This document shows positions 1 through 12,337 of a stretch of DNA of 64,000 bases, piece by piece. The notes below the pieces were generated by a model, which was given only the letters and a program-made list of their open reading frames with translations, was not told the origin of the DNA and searched no databases. The position numbers and the translations under genes are program-made. The stretch comes from Ceratodon purpureus. Its lineage: Eukaryota; Streptophyta; Bryopsida; Pseudoditrichales; Ditrichaceae. The first letter of the stretch is position 1, and every line of letters starts with the position of its first letter. The DNA lies in contig CM026423.1 in the NCBI GenBank assembly GCA_014871385.1, positions 8,642,803 through 8,706,802 of the forward strand, given 5' to 3'.

Positions 1-1110
1 ACTTTGTAAATTTATTAATTTATTACAAATGAATTACTTTACACTCAAATCAAGTAATTGTAAGAAATTTACACTTCTTCATTTTCATTTACATCATTAT
101 TTTCATAATTTCCAGAATCTATGTAATTTATATACTTGATATTTTTCCAAGTGATAGATTTTTGTTTTGAAGTTGATTTTCAATTCTAGTACAAATTGCT
201 TCTTTGTCAACCAAAACACATCCAATCTTAAATTCAGTTTTTGATAATGAATTGGAATCAAATTGTAATGTTGTATGGCTAACATATTTGTTGAATAAAA
301 ATATATTAGCCTCGTTATTATTCTCAAGTTTCATACAATGTTGGAAAATTCCAAATTCACCTCCTTTGGAATGTTCCTCAATGAACTAACATATAAAAGA
401 GCAATCAAGTTTTAATTTATCAATGTGTGGCTTTATAAAAGAATTTTGGACATGTGTAATATGTGACTTTATATGGATTAATTGTGATTGCTACTCAATT
501 CAAGTTTTAATTAAGTAATACGACCAATTGATGCACTTGTGTTGGATACAAAGCTAATCTAATTGATATACAATTTTTAGCTTGAAATTGATTTGTAAAA
601 ATTATTTAATTGGATGTCCATATATATCTAATCCCTTCTACATCTTTGTTGCAAGAGAATCTCCAATGTGCATGAAAGCAAATTTTGTCATATGGTATCA
701 CATTTCTTCTTGAGTCTATTCTTTCATGTGCTATATACCCATGATTTACAGACTTAGATAACCTTTTTTTGGGTCTTCTTCATTGGACTTTCCTTGAATG
801 GAGCAGTTTCATAATGTTTGTTTGAATTAGTTAATGCGTTTTGATATGCAACCAAATCATTATTCTATATTTCAGGTATATAAATAAATAAAACATGGTT
901 GAGTGATAAATCATTTGAATTTAATATTTTATCATTTACTACTTTATTTTCATCTAATAATAATAAAGGAAGAGATGTTGTTGGTATAAGATGATTGTCT
1001 TGATAAACATTTTGCCACGCATTTTCAAATTTATTATTTTTCCAATATGGTTTTTTCTTTTTATTTTTATCTGTTGAAATGCTTGTGTAATTAATGAAAA
1101 TTTTCATGTT
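1..1110. other. AT-rich segment with short decayed open frames
   Basis: No recognisable gene. Two minus-strand frames stand out: about 128-384 (68 residues after its first Met, Lys/Asn-rich) and 865-1107 (80 residues, beginning MKIFINYTSIS). The second stays readable for about 40 codons beyond its TAG at 865, which would suit a broken transposon ORF. Neither has a motif I can name, and base composition alone could produce them. Possible relation to the helicase relic at 63.1 kb is only a guess. Confidence 0.25.
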
Positions 1111-1564
1111 TATTTTTATGTCAAATTGCTTGAGAATAGATAATTCAAGATATCATCTTTGCACCAATGTACATTGCAGAATTTTGTATGAAAGAGACAT
1201 TTTTTTTTCTTCTTTCATTCCTTTTTTGTAAAAACATTTGTAGCCCTTAAAAAGTATCATGAAAATCTTGTAAACTAATTATTTCGATATCTTTAGTGAT
1301 AGTGTAAACTAGTTAATTCAATATTTTTTATGAGTCAAATACAATTACCACTTATGTGGTTATATATATATTAATAGTTGTCTATATTCAATCATTTGAT
1401 TTTTTTATATGAACGTGAACTTTAAATATTTCAAAATGATGATCCACGTTAAACAATGTTTTTTAGATATCACCATTTTATATATTATAAGAATATATAT
1501 TTATGTAATAATATACATATGAATCAATTTAACGTAATCTGATAAAACAAATTACATTGCCAAA

Positions 1565-1905
1565 AGACGGTTAAATCACACTACAACAAATTTAGTCTTT
1601 GTTAACTTTAATTGGATTAGAAACAAAGCCAATCAAGTGATACTTCAACAAACCCGGTTTTTTGTCACTTCAAATACTTTAAAAATCGTATCTTTATATC
1701 AATTCAACAAAGTTGGTTCAACCACACAACAACATAGTTGGTCTTCAGTCCCTTTGATGAATGTACAAACAAAGTCAATCCAATCAGACAACAACAAAGT
1801 CAGCATTCTGTCCCTTCAGCTAATTTTGAAAAAAAATGGGGTCAAATCACACTTCAAGAAAGCTAGTCTTTTGTCACTTCAACTATTTAGAGAATTCGAA
1901 CTTTA
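1565..1905. repeat. Degenerate tandem repeat (ACTTCAACAAA...TTTGTCACTTCAA type)
   Basis: Roughly 60-100 bp blocks recur with shared words such as 'caaatcacacttcaa', 'acaacaaagtcag' and 'ttttgtcacttcaa', at about 1575, 1635, 1720, 1780 and 1845. The 108-residue plus-strand frame at 1637-1963 is a by-product of the repeat (recurrent SLQL) and I do not regard it as a gene. Confidence 0.45.
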
Positions 1906-4544
1906 TAGCAATTGCGGGCCTTTACAGCAATTGCAGGCCTATAGAGCTAAGAGGTATGGATAGGCTTATGATACACAGTCAAGTTTAACATGTCTTATAC
2001 TTACAATGATGGGGTTTCTATGTTATGATGACAGTTAAATTGAGATTGATAATCTGATTTATAGGTTGGATTTTGGCCTCAAGAGTTTGTTGTGTCCACT
2101 CAAATTTATCATGTTTTAATATATATCGCATAAATACGTCATCAGTACATTTTAACTGAATACGTACCATTACATATCACTTAAGTACGTTGTGTTTGAT
2201 TTGATACTCTACTACGTCACCATTACACGTCACTTAGTTTGATTTGATACTCTATTGCTAGTTGATTTTGTTTATGATCTATTAAGCTAAGTACATTACA
2301 GTTAATATCATGCTTGATCGTGTTGAGTTTGAATATAAGGAAATCATATTCAGTGAATGCTACTAACGGATTTCAAGCTATTTACCATCAAATTTACCTC
2401 TGAAGTAAATTTTACTCTTTATAAAGGTTCACTTGTTATTTAATTCTTGAATGTTATGCATGTTGTTGCTTCCTTTGATTGATATATCAAAATAAATGAA
2501 AATATTATTTAATTTATTTTCAAAATTTTAAAAATAGATTATAAATGCAATGTGCATCGTTCAAATATAATAAAAAACATGTTATAGAAAGATTGTGTAA
2601 AGATACATTGAAAATGATTGAAGGATTTAAAAAAATATATAAATAGTTCTTCAAGTATTAAAAATGAGACATGTTTTTAAAAAAAACATAAATTAGGTTT
2701 TTGTGGAAGGAAATTGGTTTGTGACTATTGAACAAACAATTGGGTAGACATAGTAATGGATAGACACTATTTTTTTGAGCATAAATGTACGTTTGAATAT
2801 AAAAAATATCAAATATTTAATTATTATAAGGAAAATCTTAAGTAAATAAAAAAGAAGTAACGTAAAACTAAAGACGTTGAAGGCAACAAATGAATTATCA
2901 TAAAAGCAAATTGATTAGTTTTGAAAAATCAATTATTATATTGTGAATGTAAAATATTTATCATTTCTTTTGAGTTTATAAAATATCATTAACAATGAAA
3001 TTATGTGTTTTACAATACAATTATTAAATTGGTATAAGATTATTCTTATGCATTAAATTTCATGTATACGAATTCAATTCAAGCTGAAATTGAATACATT
3101 TTGGTATGATCTGTTTTTGGATTTTTTTTTTTCTTACAATTAAATTCCTAAAATTTCACATTAAGTCAACGCCATTATATCCCAATGGAAAAAAAAATGA
3201 AAATTGTCTAATAAAATCAAAACACATTTAAGTACCAAAAACATTCAGTCATTTATAATGTAAAACTTTACTCTTCGAATTGCGACACAAATCTATCTGA
3301 TGAAAAAAACATGGTTCATGAGTATGTCCATTAATTAAAACCAATTTCACAAGATACCAAACGTACATTAAACCTAATTTATGTGTTTTTTGCAAAGCCA
3401 TTAACAAGTTTTAGAATTTGAAAAATTGGTTATATATCATTGAGATTCTTCTATTTTTTTCTATGAATGCATTTGACACAATTGACTTATTCTATGTCTA
3501 TATATATTCTTACAATGTCCACTATTAACGTATGTATGATTTATTTTTATATATATTAAAAATCTTAGAAATCATAACATTTCTTTGAATTAAATAATTC
3601 TTAAGTTTTCAAAAAATGAACTTAAAACCATAGTCAGTTAAAAAATATATGTATGTCACAAATCAATTCTAAATTTTTTTTTTACATGTAAACTAATTTT
3701 TAGTTATTGCTTATGTATCTTTTAACAAAATTAACTAAATACATGGTTTTGTACATATTCACACCATGTGCATTATAAATGCATTTGTAATTTCTTCATT
3801 GAAAATCTATACAAAATTTCAAACTTTAAAACATGCTAAATTTTAAATATTCTTATAACAAAATATTTGAACTTATAAACTCTAATTAGTCCAATTATGT
3901 TTTGGCACATTATAGAATTTTTATGTGATTATATGTATATTTTCACAAAATAAAGATTTGACGTACATTTGTGTGTTTTTGGAATCCGTAAAAAGTTTAA
4001 TATCCTAGAAAATATAGCATAAAGATTCATTGTTATTTTTGTATGTAAATTGCTTGAAGATTGCAACTTTTTTAACAATGCATAGATACATCAATTAAGT
4101 AGATTTATATATTTTTTTCCAAATGTATTATTTGAAAATGCCTTAAAGAAATGAATTTGCAAGGATATGTTATGAAGTTATATTTTATGTAAAATGTAAA
4201 TTTTGAATTATAAACTATTTTATTCAATTTAAAATGAAATCTGTTGATTCTGACAATTTTATATGATTTTGTCCATATTTATATGTTATTTATACTTTAA
4301 TGTATATCATGTTCTTTTTCTTAGCAATGGAACATTTCTAATGAAAAATAAATTTCAAAAGTAATAAAAATAATGCAATCATAGAATAAACAATTGCAAA
4401 GCTATTCCTACTTTGTTGTTGCAAAATGCTTTGGTAGAGTAGATCTATAAATTTATTTTTTAGTATAAAGAAGGTCGTGCATTTGCAATAACACCTTGAT
4501 AGAGTGATGTATAATTTATTTTGTAATTTATAGAATTATAAGTA

Positions 4545-4594
4545 CTTACATAATGGTTATGTTTTGACGCCGCAAGCACTAATGATTTGCAGTG
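4545..4594 (-). repeat. Dispersed ~50 bp GGCG-core repeat, copy A
   Basis: Read on the minus strand it begins CACTGCAAATCATTAGTG and continues through TTGCGGCGTCAAAACATA to CCATTATG. It aligns along its length with copies at 7575-7624 (minus) and 35629-35683 (plus). The CACT start and GCGGCG core resemble CACTA transposon ends, but no partner end was found. Confidence 0.45.
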
Positions 4595-7574
4595 GATAGG
4601 CCATAACATAATCTATTTTTATATGGATATAAGTATTTTCTTACAACTGATTTTTTAACATTCATTCATGATTTTTTCTTAATCATAGATAATAAGAAAA
4701 AAACTTTTAATTTTGTAATTCTATTATAATGTAAATAGATTTTGAATAAAATAATACCTTGAAGGAGTAGATGTATAAATTTATTTCACTATACATTTCT
4801 TTATTGATATATATATAAAAGAATTTGTAATGATTCTTAGGTTGCTTGTAATTCAATTGGTCCAAATCTGTTTGTCATATTTGTTCAATTTTTTAATAAA
4901 CCTCTTGAGTTTTATTTTTTTGAATCATCTTCTAATTACTTTGGAGAAAAAATAATTTTAATAAACACCATTGCTACAATGATTGAACACTTTTACAGGC
5001 ATCACTTATGGATGGTACAACATAAATTTAGATAATAGCTTGAATTGCTAATTTAGATTTATGGAATATTATTTTTAGAAGTTTTACAATAATAAAGGTG
5101 TTAGAGGAAATGAATTAAAAAAGTTGAACATATCAAAATTGACTGTTGACTTTTATCATTTAGCCTAGAAATTTCTTTTTAACGAATTTTGAAGTCTACT
5201 CTTGTAAAATTGGTATACATTACACCTTCAATTGGTTGGAAAATCTAGTAGAAATATGGTTAAGAATATTTTACAAATTTTCAATCCAAAAAAGAATCTT
5301 CAAAATAATTTTTCTCGAAGTTGTATAAGTTGAATCTTAAAACTAAAGTAATTCATAATTCTTTTACTATGAATCTTCTTCTTGTGAAATTTTGTTTCCA
5401 ACAAAGTTCTTTGAATTATCTATATTCATAGAAAGTTTGAAACTTCAAAAATAAAGATTGATACCTCATCTTAAACGACCAAAAACTTTAAAAGCTCATC
5501 TGGCTTTAGTAGAACATTAGGATTTGATGTCTTGCTTGAAATCCTTCAATTACTTCTAATGTATCATTTTGATTTGGTCTTATTTTTTGTGCATACTTTA
5601 AAATAACTAGAATTATAAAATCGTTTTTAAATTTTTTTAAATTTTTAATATTGAAAATCTTGAAAATAGCTAAAGTACTTTGGATTTTATGTTTATTTGA
5701 TATAAATTTATAACCAAAAATTAATAAAGTGAATGCAAAAATGTTTTGTTTCACTTTAGAAATTCTATATAATTAGATATATATTTTCACAAAATGTAAA
5801 ATATAAGATGTGTTCATGAATAGTATTTTATCAAGTTTTATTTTATTTTAGAGATGATAGAATCTTATATTTTAGAAGTAGGCTATAAAAAATTACTACT
5901 TGAAAGTTATAACCATTTTTTCAATCAATATAATCTTGATAAATTAATTGTATTGGGTTGTTTTTTATTTTTTATATTTATAATAGCTTCTATAAATGAT
6001 TATAATTTGGCATCATAGGTGTCATTGAATTGTAAAGGTCAATAAGCCAATGCATATGACCAATGCATGTGCAATACTTTAATTAATTTTACATTCACAA
6101 ACTATGTAAAATTTAATTCAATATTTATCTTGTGTTTTCTGAAGATTTGGAACACTTCGTCATAGCAACAAGTAGCTTATATCGATTTTATAATTTTATA
6201 AATTTTTTATAATTTTTTATATTATCTTTTTTATAAAGTTAAAATCTTACTACCGTTATTATTGTTTTTCTTACTACCACATGTGTAAATGAATATATTC
6301 ACATTATCAAAAAAAATCCTTGTTTATTTGTCTATCAATTGCAAGGCAATTTCACATGAAACCTTATTTATGTCTTTTTAAAACATCTTCAATTTTTTAA
6401 AATTATCTTTTGACACAATGTAATTATTATATGTTTATGTATACCTTTGGTCAATTCAAAAATATTGTGCCACATTATGGAAATTTTGTTTACTAGATTG
6501 TGGTTTTTTAAACCATTATAAATCTAAACAATTAATAAAACTTTGCATTCAATCTATTTAGATGTTTTTGCATTGGTAAATAAACTACAACTTTTTGAAA
6601 ATTATTGTATAATAGAATTTTGATAGCCCATAGGAGGATCATCCAAAATCAATTCTAAAACTCAAAGTTGAAGAACTTATGAACTTATAACGATGATAAA
6701 TAATGTATAAAAGAGATCATTTTAGAATTTTTTTGCTATCCTTAAGCCATTTGAGTTCATTCTATACATGTATTGGCTAAAATATAAAACCGAAGATATT
6801 AATTTATTGAAAGCCAATCTTTGTAATTTTTTTAGAGTATGAACATTAGTTTATATTACGATACTTTAATACGAATTTAAAATTTAAAATTCGACTATTT
6901 TGATATTCTTAATAATTTAAAGAAACATAAATGCACATTATAATGTAGATTTTGTGAAAATATATACATGATATGTAGACTTCTATAATATGCTATAGAA
7001 TTCTTTTGCATTGATTGTCTAAGTTCAAGTTTCAAAATGTACATTTATAAAAACATGTAAAATTTGAAGCCATTTTGCAGTTTTCAAGATTTTTAAGATT
7101 TTTTTTTTTTTTTTTTCCATGAATGCATTGGATGAGTTTATACATAAACATATAAAATGTAGATCATAGAAAATGACATAGAAGATGACATAGAAAATAT
7201 TTAACTTGTGACAAACAACCATGAACAATTCTCAAAGTTATAAAAAAGATTGCATATTGATTTTACATACATTTGATTTTATGTAGAGTTTCCTATGAAA
7301 TTGATTCCAAACTAGCAAACAAAGGATTTGATTTTTTTAATATATTATAGATATGTGTGTATATATTATTATAAAATCTAGATTTCAAGATACATTCATG
7401 ATTTTCTCTTAATTAGAGAATTTTTAATGTTATAGAAGATAGTACATAAAATTTTATAATTTTATTAAAATATTAATTATATGGAAGCTATAACTACTTC
7501 GTGAATGCTTAAATAGACTATCTTCATAGTCAAATATATAAGTGTTTTTACTAGTATTTTAATTTTGTAATGGC

Positions 7575-7624
7575 TCATAGAAATGACTATGCGTTCGCGC
7601 CGTAAACAGTTATTATTTATAGTG
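7575..7624 (-). repeat. Dispersed ~50 bp GGCG-core repeat, copy B
   Basis: Read on the minus strand: CACTATAAATAATAACTG, then TTTACGGCGCGAACGCATAG, then TCATTTCTATGAG. It shares the core and the CATTTCTA tail with copy C at 35629-35683, and the overall frame with copy A. Confidence 0.45.
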
Positions 7625-8261
7625 GCTAATAGGCAACATCATATCTTAGTACAATCACTCTTTTTCAACTTTTGTATTGCATTATGTAATTCAACATCTA
7701 GCATTTTTTTATAATTTTTATGTTCATTTTGCAACTATTTACTAGAACATTCATTTACATTACACTTTAAACTTTTACTATAGATATACTACAACAACCT
7801 ATTACATCCATCAAATTTAGTTTTGGATCTAAATTATTAATTTTTTACAAATAGAAATCACATCTTCAAGGATTTTCAAAATCTCAAGAAAATGGACAAT
7901 TTTCATTCATAGTAATGGTGTTCATTGACATTAAGATTGGTAATAATTGACATGAAGTTCTATAACATCTTTTGTAATCATATGAACATTTTTCCAATGA
8001 ATTAAGAAATTCAGAATATTTCCAAATATTCTACAAGTTCATTAAACTAATTGTACTTATAATAGAAAAATTTGTGCACATTATTTTTAAGTTAGTGATA
8101 AATTTCAAAAAAAGAAAAACATCTATAGATACTTGAAAACGGCTTTGTTTTGCTGTGACAAGATCTAAGTTTGTAACAAAACCTCAAATACAAAGAAAGC
8201 AAGAAGATATTGTACTTATCCGCACAACAAAGAATTGCACATGAAACACTATGTGTGATGA

Positions 8262-8578
8262 CCAAGGGCAGCACGGCCGTGATGTAGTGGTTTGAACCGT
8301 TTGAGTCATGGCACATCGGTGAGGCGGTCGTGAATTCAAATCCCTATGCCAACGTGGTGCCTACTACCATAGTTCACTCAACTAAGGTGGGGTCTTTGAG
8401 ACCTTGTTGCAGGGGTACCTAAAAAGACCTTGGAGGGGATGACATGTCGGTCGTCTTTAAAACACTTAGTGTAGAAAAGTATTTGCCTTTGAAAGGGGGG
8501 AGTAGCTCTAGATTCATTATCCTTTGTTCAGCGGCCATGGGATTAGTGGATAGAATGAACAAACACTATATTCACGTT
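8262..8578 (+). mobile_element. tRNA-derived SINE-like element
   Basis: An internal RNA polymerase III promoter is visible: A box tgatgtagtgg (8280-8290) and B box gaattcaaatcc (8332-8343), about 50 bp apart as in a tRNA-derived head. Plant Au-type SINEs have very similar boxes (TGGTGTAGTGG and GGTTCGAATCC). The head is followed by ~230 bp of non-coding body ending near 'atagaatgaacaaac'. I could not fix the exact ends or a target duplication, and there is no clear poly(A) tail, so the boundaries are approximate. Confidence 0.55.
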
Positions 8579-8643
8579 GGCCCCTTCGGGGCCGCAGTTC
8601 TCCTTCTGATATGACCCATAACTATGGATACATTGTCCCTTAA

Positions 8644-8654
8644 CCCCTAAATGC
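8644..8654 (+). repeat. piggyBac left terminal inverted repeat
   Basis: CCCCTAAATGC directly after TTAA. It pairs with the inverse sequence at 13752-13762. Confidence 0.75.
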
Positions 8655-9710
8655 TCTTCACTTCCTCTACCTCAAAACTGCCATTTTATACCCCTGCGGA
8701 TAAAAATGTAGATTTCTGTCATCTAAATCAAAATTAGTAAGATTTGACCGTAAGATCTTACAAGTAACTTCATCATGTACCAACACGCCAAATTTTCACC
8801 GTTGATTCATTGTCAATGAAAAGATTATAAGGTTTGAAGTTTGCTGAAATTGTTTTTTTCGGCCTTGCCCGGGATGGAATGTGACAGTCTTTTCAGAATT
8901 ATGAAAAATTGATGAAGTATTTTAGGGTGGGGATTTTTGATTCTTGTAAAACACAAGTAAAGCCACATACATGCCAAAAATCAGCATGTGATTGTAACTG
9001 TAGCATGTACAAAAAATTGAATTTTGTAGAGGGGGTCAGAAAATTAACATATACATTGTGGTTTTTTGCACCACTAAATTCAGGCTTCAAAAATATTTAG
9101 ATTCAAAATCGGAACGGTGAAAAGCACAATTTCAAGAGTATCTTGAAGTGGGGGAAAAAAAAAATTTAAAAAAATTAAAAATAAAAAACATAGAAGGAAA
9201 ACCAGAGAATGGTTGCAAGGGAACTGATTTCGACTTGGGGCAGGGGTGTCAAGGCCGGGTGCGGGAGTGGTGAGGGGGTGTAACTGGGGTCTCCCTCCAT
9301 GCACCTACTCCGCACTCCAACGGCCCCTACTGCCACATCACCAGGTGTGGGGTCGGCGGGTGAGGTTGTCCTAACGGACACTTCCTCCTGCAGTGACCCG
9401 CCCCGCCCTGCTGGGGTCGCGGCGCTCAGTCCCCGCCCAACCCCCGCGGCGGTTTCCCTTTCGCCACCCCCGTCCACGGGTTTGCCAACCCCCACGCCCC
9501 ACCCCGACGGGCCCGCCCTCGCCCATTCCCTCCCGCCCGCCCTACCCGCCTGTAATACCCGGCCTTCGTACCCGGTGCTCATACTCCTTCCCCTACCCGG
9601 CCCTCCTACTCCATGGTGCTCATGAGTCATGTGCCCGGTCCATTTACTGAATCCCTGATTTCGGCTTGTGACAGGCTCTTCAACTGTGAGCACTCCTCTA
9701 GTGGAAAACA

Positions 9711-11669
9711 TCATATACGCTGTGTGTGGAAATTTTCAAAGCACCCTTTGTTGAGGCACATAAATTGGCCTCCACATAGGTGACAATAATAATTACACCT
9801 TTTCTCATTGCATACCACACATCTCCTTCGCAAATTTGTCCATTTCGGGACATGAATTTGTGGCATATTAGGAACAATAGGGCCTGCTTCTTCTGGTCTT
9901 CTGCGTGGCCAATTACATGTAAGGGCCTCACAAATACTTGTTTTGAATTGAAGATGTGTCATTGCTGGTCTTCTAATCCGCCCTTGCGCTAATACTTCCA
10001 AGTAGTATAGGTACATATTCACAATGGTTTGATCCAGGAGGAAAAAAAAAGGTCTATGCCACCACTTGTGAGATCGGTTCTGGCAAGAATATGATGCCCT
10101 CAATTGATCCGCCACATCAACCCCCCTCATAAATGTTGTATACTCCAAATGCACAGGGCAAGATGGTACATTTTCCCTTATTGCACCATTTCTACGTGGC
10201 ACTGTGGTGATAGGCATACAAGGAAACTGTATTGGAGAGGCATGTGTTGATAGAAGTACCACAACTTTCTTATCTTTCCACATCACACTTGAAATGCTTC
10301 GAGATTCATGCATTCTCCAAGCTAACGTACCTTGCGGTAATTTGTTGAAGTCTTTTGTATCTTTGAATTGAGCGGGCAATCCAACACGATTGCATCGAAT
10401 GGTCCCCGTTGCATACGTTCCCCTCTCAGCCAACTCTTCAAAAAGGCCAACACTAGAGAAATAGTTGTCCATGACAACACAATGTCCTTTTCCATGATTT
10501 CCCTCCAATAACTTCATCACTACATCATGAGCAAGCTTTGATTCACCACGTCGTACACGGTTTGGCTCGTTTTCCCCATCACCCCTTCCATTTGCAACTC
10601 CAGTTTTCCCACAATATATATCAAAATTGTAAACATATTTTGATTTTGAATCCGCTAAACACCATACTTCGATCCCCCACTTCTGTGGCTTTTTCGGCAT
10701 ATATTGGCGTGCTGGGCAATAACTACCTTTATAACGGATCATCATTTCATCCACAGTGAGAAATGGCCCCAAATCCCAAACATTCATAAAATTCCCCCGG
10801 ACTATCTCCACAACGGGCCTAACTTGGTGCATCTTATCATAACCCGGTAATGTAGGATCTTCAACATATGATGCAGGATCTGTGAGATGCAAACACCTCA
10901 CTAATTGTTCAAATCTTTTCCCCGTCATAAGATTAGTAATAGTTGGACAATAGAAGAATGATGGTTTCTTCATCCAATAACTTCTCACATTCGGTTGCCT
11001 TTTCATACCCATGTAAATAATGATTGCAAGAAAGGCCTTCAAACCCGAAATTGTAAGGTCTTCCCATTTTGGCCCACCCCGTGAATTTCCGTTTTCATCC
11101 AATTCAGTGGCATACCGATTTGTCTCTATCACTATATCTCTCAATATAGCCATGGGCCAAAACATATGGAATAAAGTGAGAAATGAAGGCATTCTTCTCC
11201 AATTTTTTTTGGGGCCCCCCACAATATTACATGCCCTGCGGGGTGGATCATAAGTGTGATTTGCTTGATTCCATGTTGAATCTCTATATCGAAACTTGAC
11301 ACTCAAAGGGTCTACACCTGCACCCTGAATATCATCACCCATTTCCTCCTCACTAGAATCACTTGCATCAGACAATTCTGCTAAGTCATGCACAACCCTG
11401 GCCCTGGGCTGCCTTAACACTCTCTCCGGGCGCACCCTCGCAGCCCATGCATGTCCCCTGTTTATGCCCTCATCTCCACCAAGGGGCCCACCGCCATCCC
11501 CTCCCTCATACCCTTCGAAATCAAAACCCCCCTCCTTGGGTATCCCGAAGTCCTCCCCCTCCCTGATGGCCCCATTGTTCCTCACACACCCGCGGTCCCC
11601 ATTGGGCCCGCCCTCTTGCACAGCCCCGTCCTGCCCACGGCCGCGCCCTCCCCGACGGGCCCTATCCAC
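9711..11669 (-). CDS. piggyBac-type transposase (DDE_Tnp_1_7 family)
   Basis: Catalyses cut-and-paste transposition at TTAA sites. The single open frame is 652 residues from the first ATG. Residues 1-110 are Gly/Arg-rich then acidic (DASDSSEEEM), as piggyBac N-termini usually are. The catalytic core follows from about residue 160. All the acidic residues expected of the family are in place: D307 in LTVDEMMIRYKG, D401 in VVMDNYFSS, and D518 plus D521 in GVDVADQ. The C-terminus (617-646) is a cysteine-rich cross-brace finger starting CVVCNEKRCNYYCHLC, the DNA-binding end of the protein. Length is close to the usual ~600. I see no internal stop or frameshift. The reading frame upstream is in a different phase (see 11582-12337), so the true N-terminus may be longer. 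Confidence 0.9.
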   Translation of the reverse strand: MDRARRGGRGRGQDGAVQEGGPNGDRGCVRNNGAIREGEDFGIPKEGGFDFEGYEGGDGGGPLGGDEGINRGHAWAARVRPERVLRQPRARVVHDLAELSDASDSSEEEMGDDIQGAGVDPLSVKFRYRDSTWNQANHTYDPPRRACNIVGGPKKNWRRMPSFLTLFHMFWPMAILRDIVIETNRYATELDENGNSRGGPKWEDLTISGLKAFLAIIIYMGMKRQPNVRSYWMKKPSFFYCPTITNLMTGKRFEQLVRCLHLTDPASYVEDPTLPGYDKMHQVRPVVEIVRGNFMNVWDLGPFLTVDEMMIRYKGSYCPARQYMPKKPQKWGIEVWCLADSKSKYVYNFDIYCGKTGVANGRGDGENEPNRVRRGESKLAHDVVMKLLEGNHGKGHCVVMDNYFSSVGLFEELAERGTYATGTIRCNRVGLPAQFKDTKDFNKLPQGTLAWRMHESRSISSVMWKDKKVVVLLSTHASPIQFPCMPITTVPRRNGAIRENVPSCPVHLEYTTFMRGVDVADQLRASYSCQNRSHKWWHRPFFFLLDQTIVNMYLYYLEVLAQGRIRRPAMTHLQFKTSICEALTCNWPRRRPEEAGPIVPNMPQIHVPKWTNLRRRCVVCNEKRCNYYCHLCGGQFMCLNKGCFENFHTQRI

Positions 11670-12337
11670 TCCCCACCCTCCCCGACTCCCATTTCAAACT
11701 GCGGGACCTCTGTCCCGCCTATCCCCTCCCTCGTCTCCCTCCCGCTCATTCCCTCCCCCGTTTCTCTTCCCCCCCACGGCCTGCTTACTTCAGCTCCAGA
11801 TTGCCCTTCCCCACCGGCTTCCTCTCCTCTCTCTCTCCGCCCATCCTCTCCTCTCTCACTCCGCCCATCCTCTCCTCTCTCACTCGGCCCAGCCTCTCCT
11901 CTCTCACTCCGCCCATCCTCTCCTCCTCTTCTCAGTGGCTGCGGGTCTGCCTCTCCCGCTTCTCTTTCACTGTGGCCTATGCCGGCCCTCTCCTCCGACT
12001 GGCCTGCCTCTCGGAGACTCCCTCTCGGCGCCCTTGCGGCCTCCTCACCTGCTCCAAAGTCTGTCTCCCGAAACTCCTCACCGTCTGCCCTTTCTCTAAT
12101 TTCCATTGCATTTTGGCGTATCCTCTTTTGTCGTTCGTATGTATGTGGCGTGTGAAGGAGCTCAGGAGGCCATGATAGACTCTCATCCCATTCCACATGT
12201 GGCTCTTCTCCATATTCGCCGTCGTCATAAGAGTCCTCACTGTGTTCTTCACAGCTACTTTCTCTAGCCCCCCTTGTTACATGCTCTTGGCTCTCTAAGA
12301 ACTCTAACATATCCTCATCTATAGTATGTGCTATCAT
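11582..12337 (-). CDS. Acidic/Arg-Gly-rich ORF overlapping the transposase 5' end
   Basis: A 251-codon frame upstream of the transposase on the same strand, overlapping its first 88 bp in another phase. It starts MIAHTIDEDMLEFLESQEH, which resembles the acidic starts of piggyBac transposases. It then runs into low-complexity repeats (SERGEDGR-type, from 27-bp DNA repeats near 11.83-11.93 kb). It may be the original N-terminus cut off by a frameshift, an exon spliced to the transposase, or simply non-coding GC-rich leader. Similar RGRG/EEG-rich frames at 12334-12558 and 12563-12844 look like further pieces of the same tract. Confidence 0.35.
   Translation of the reverse strand: MIAHTIDEDMLEFLESQEHVTRGARESSCEEHSEDSYDDGEYGEEPHVEWDESLSWPPELLHTPHTYERQKRIRQNAMEIRERADGEEFRETDFGAGEEAARAPRGSLREAGQSEERAGIGHSEREAGEADPQPLRRGGEDGRSERGEAGPSERGEDGRSERGEDGRRERGEEAGGEGQSGAEVSRPWGGRETGEGMSGRETREGIGGTEVPQFEMGVGEGGEWIGPVGEGAAVGRTGLCKRAGPMGTAGV

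Larger units (their letters stand above)
1906..8261. other. Long gene-free AT-rich stretch
   Basis: More than 6 kb of very AT-rich DNA with no frame longer than about 80 codons and no protein motif on either strand. The only structure I can support is two copies of a dispersed ~50 bp repeat with a GGCG core (4545-4594 and 7575-7624, listed separately). At about 5243-5262 there is also a sequence resembling one CACTA end (ctagtagaaatatggt), with no partner found. Confidence 0.6.

Noticed and set aside
5243..5262. CACTA-like end (ctagtagaaatatggt)
   Set aside because: Lacks the leading CACTA and has no inverted partner or target duplication nearby.
11363..12175. Long plus-strand Pro/Ser-rich frames (up to 234 codons)
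   Set aside because: They are antisense to the piggyBac transposase leader; low-complexity translation of C-rich repeats with no motif.
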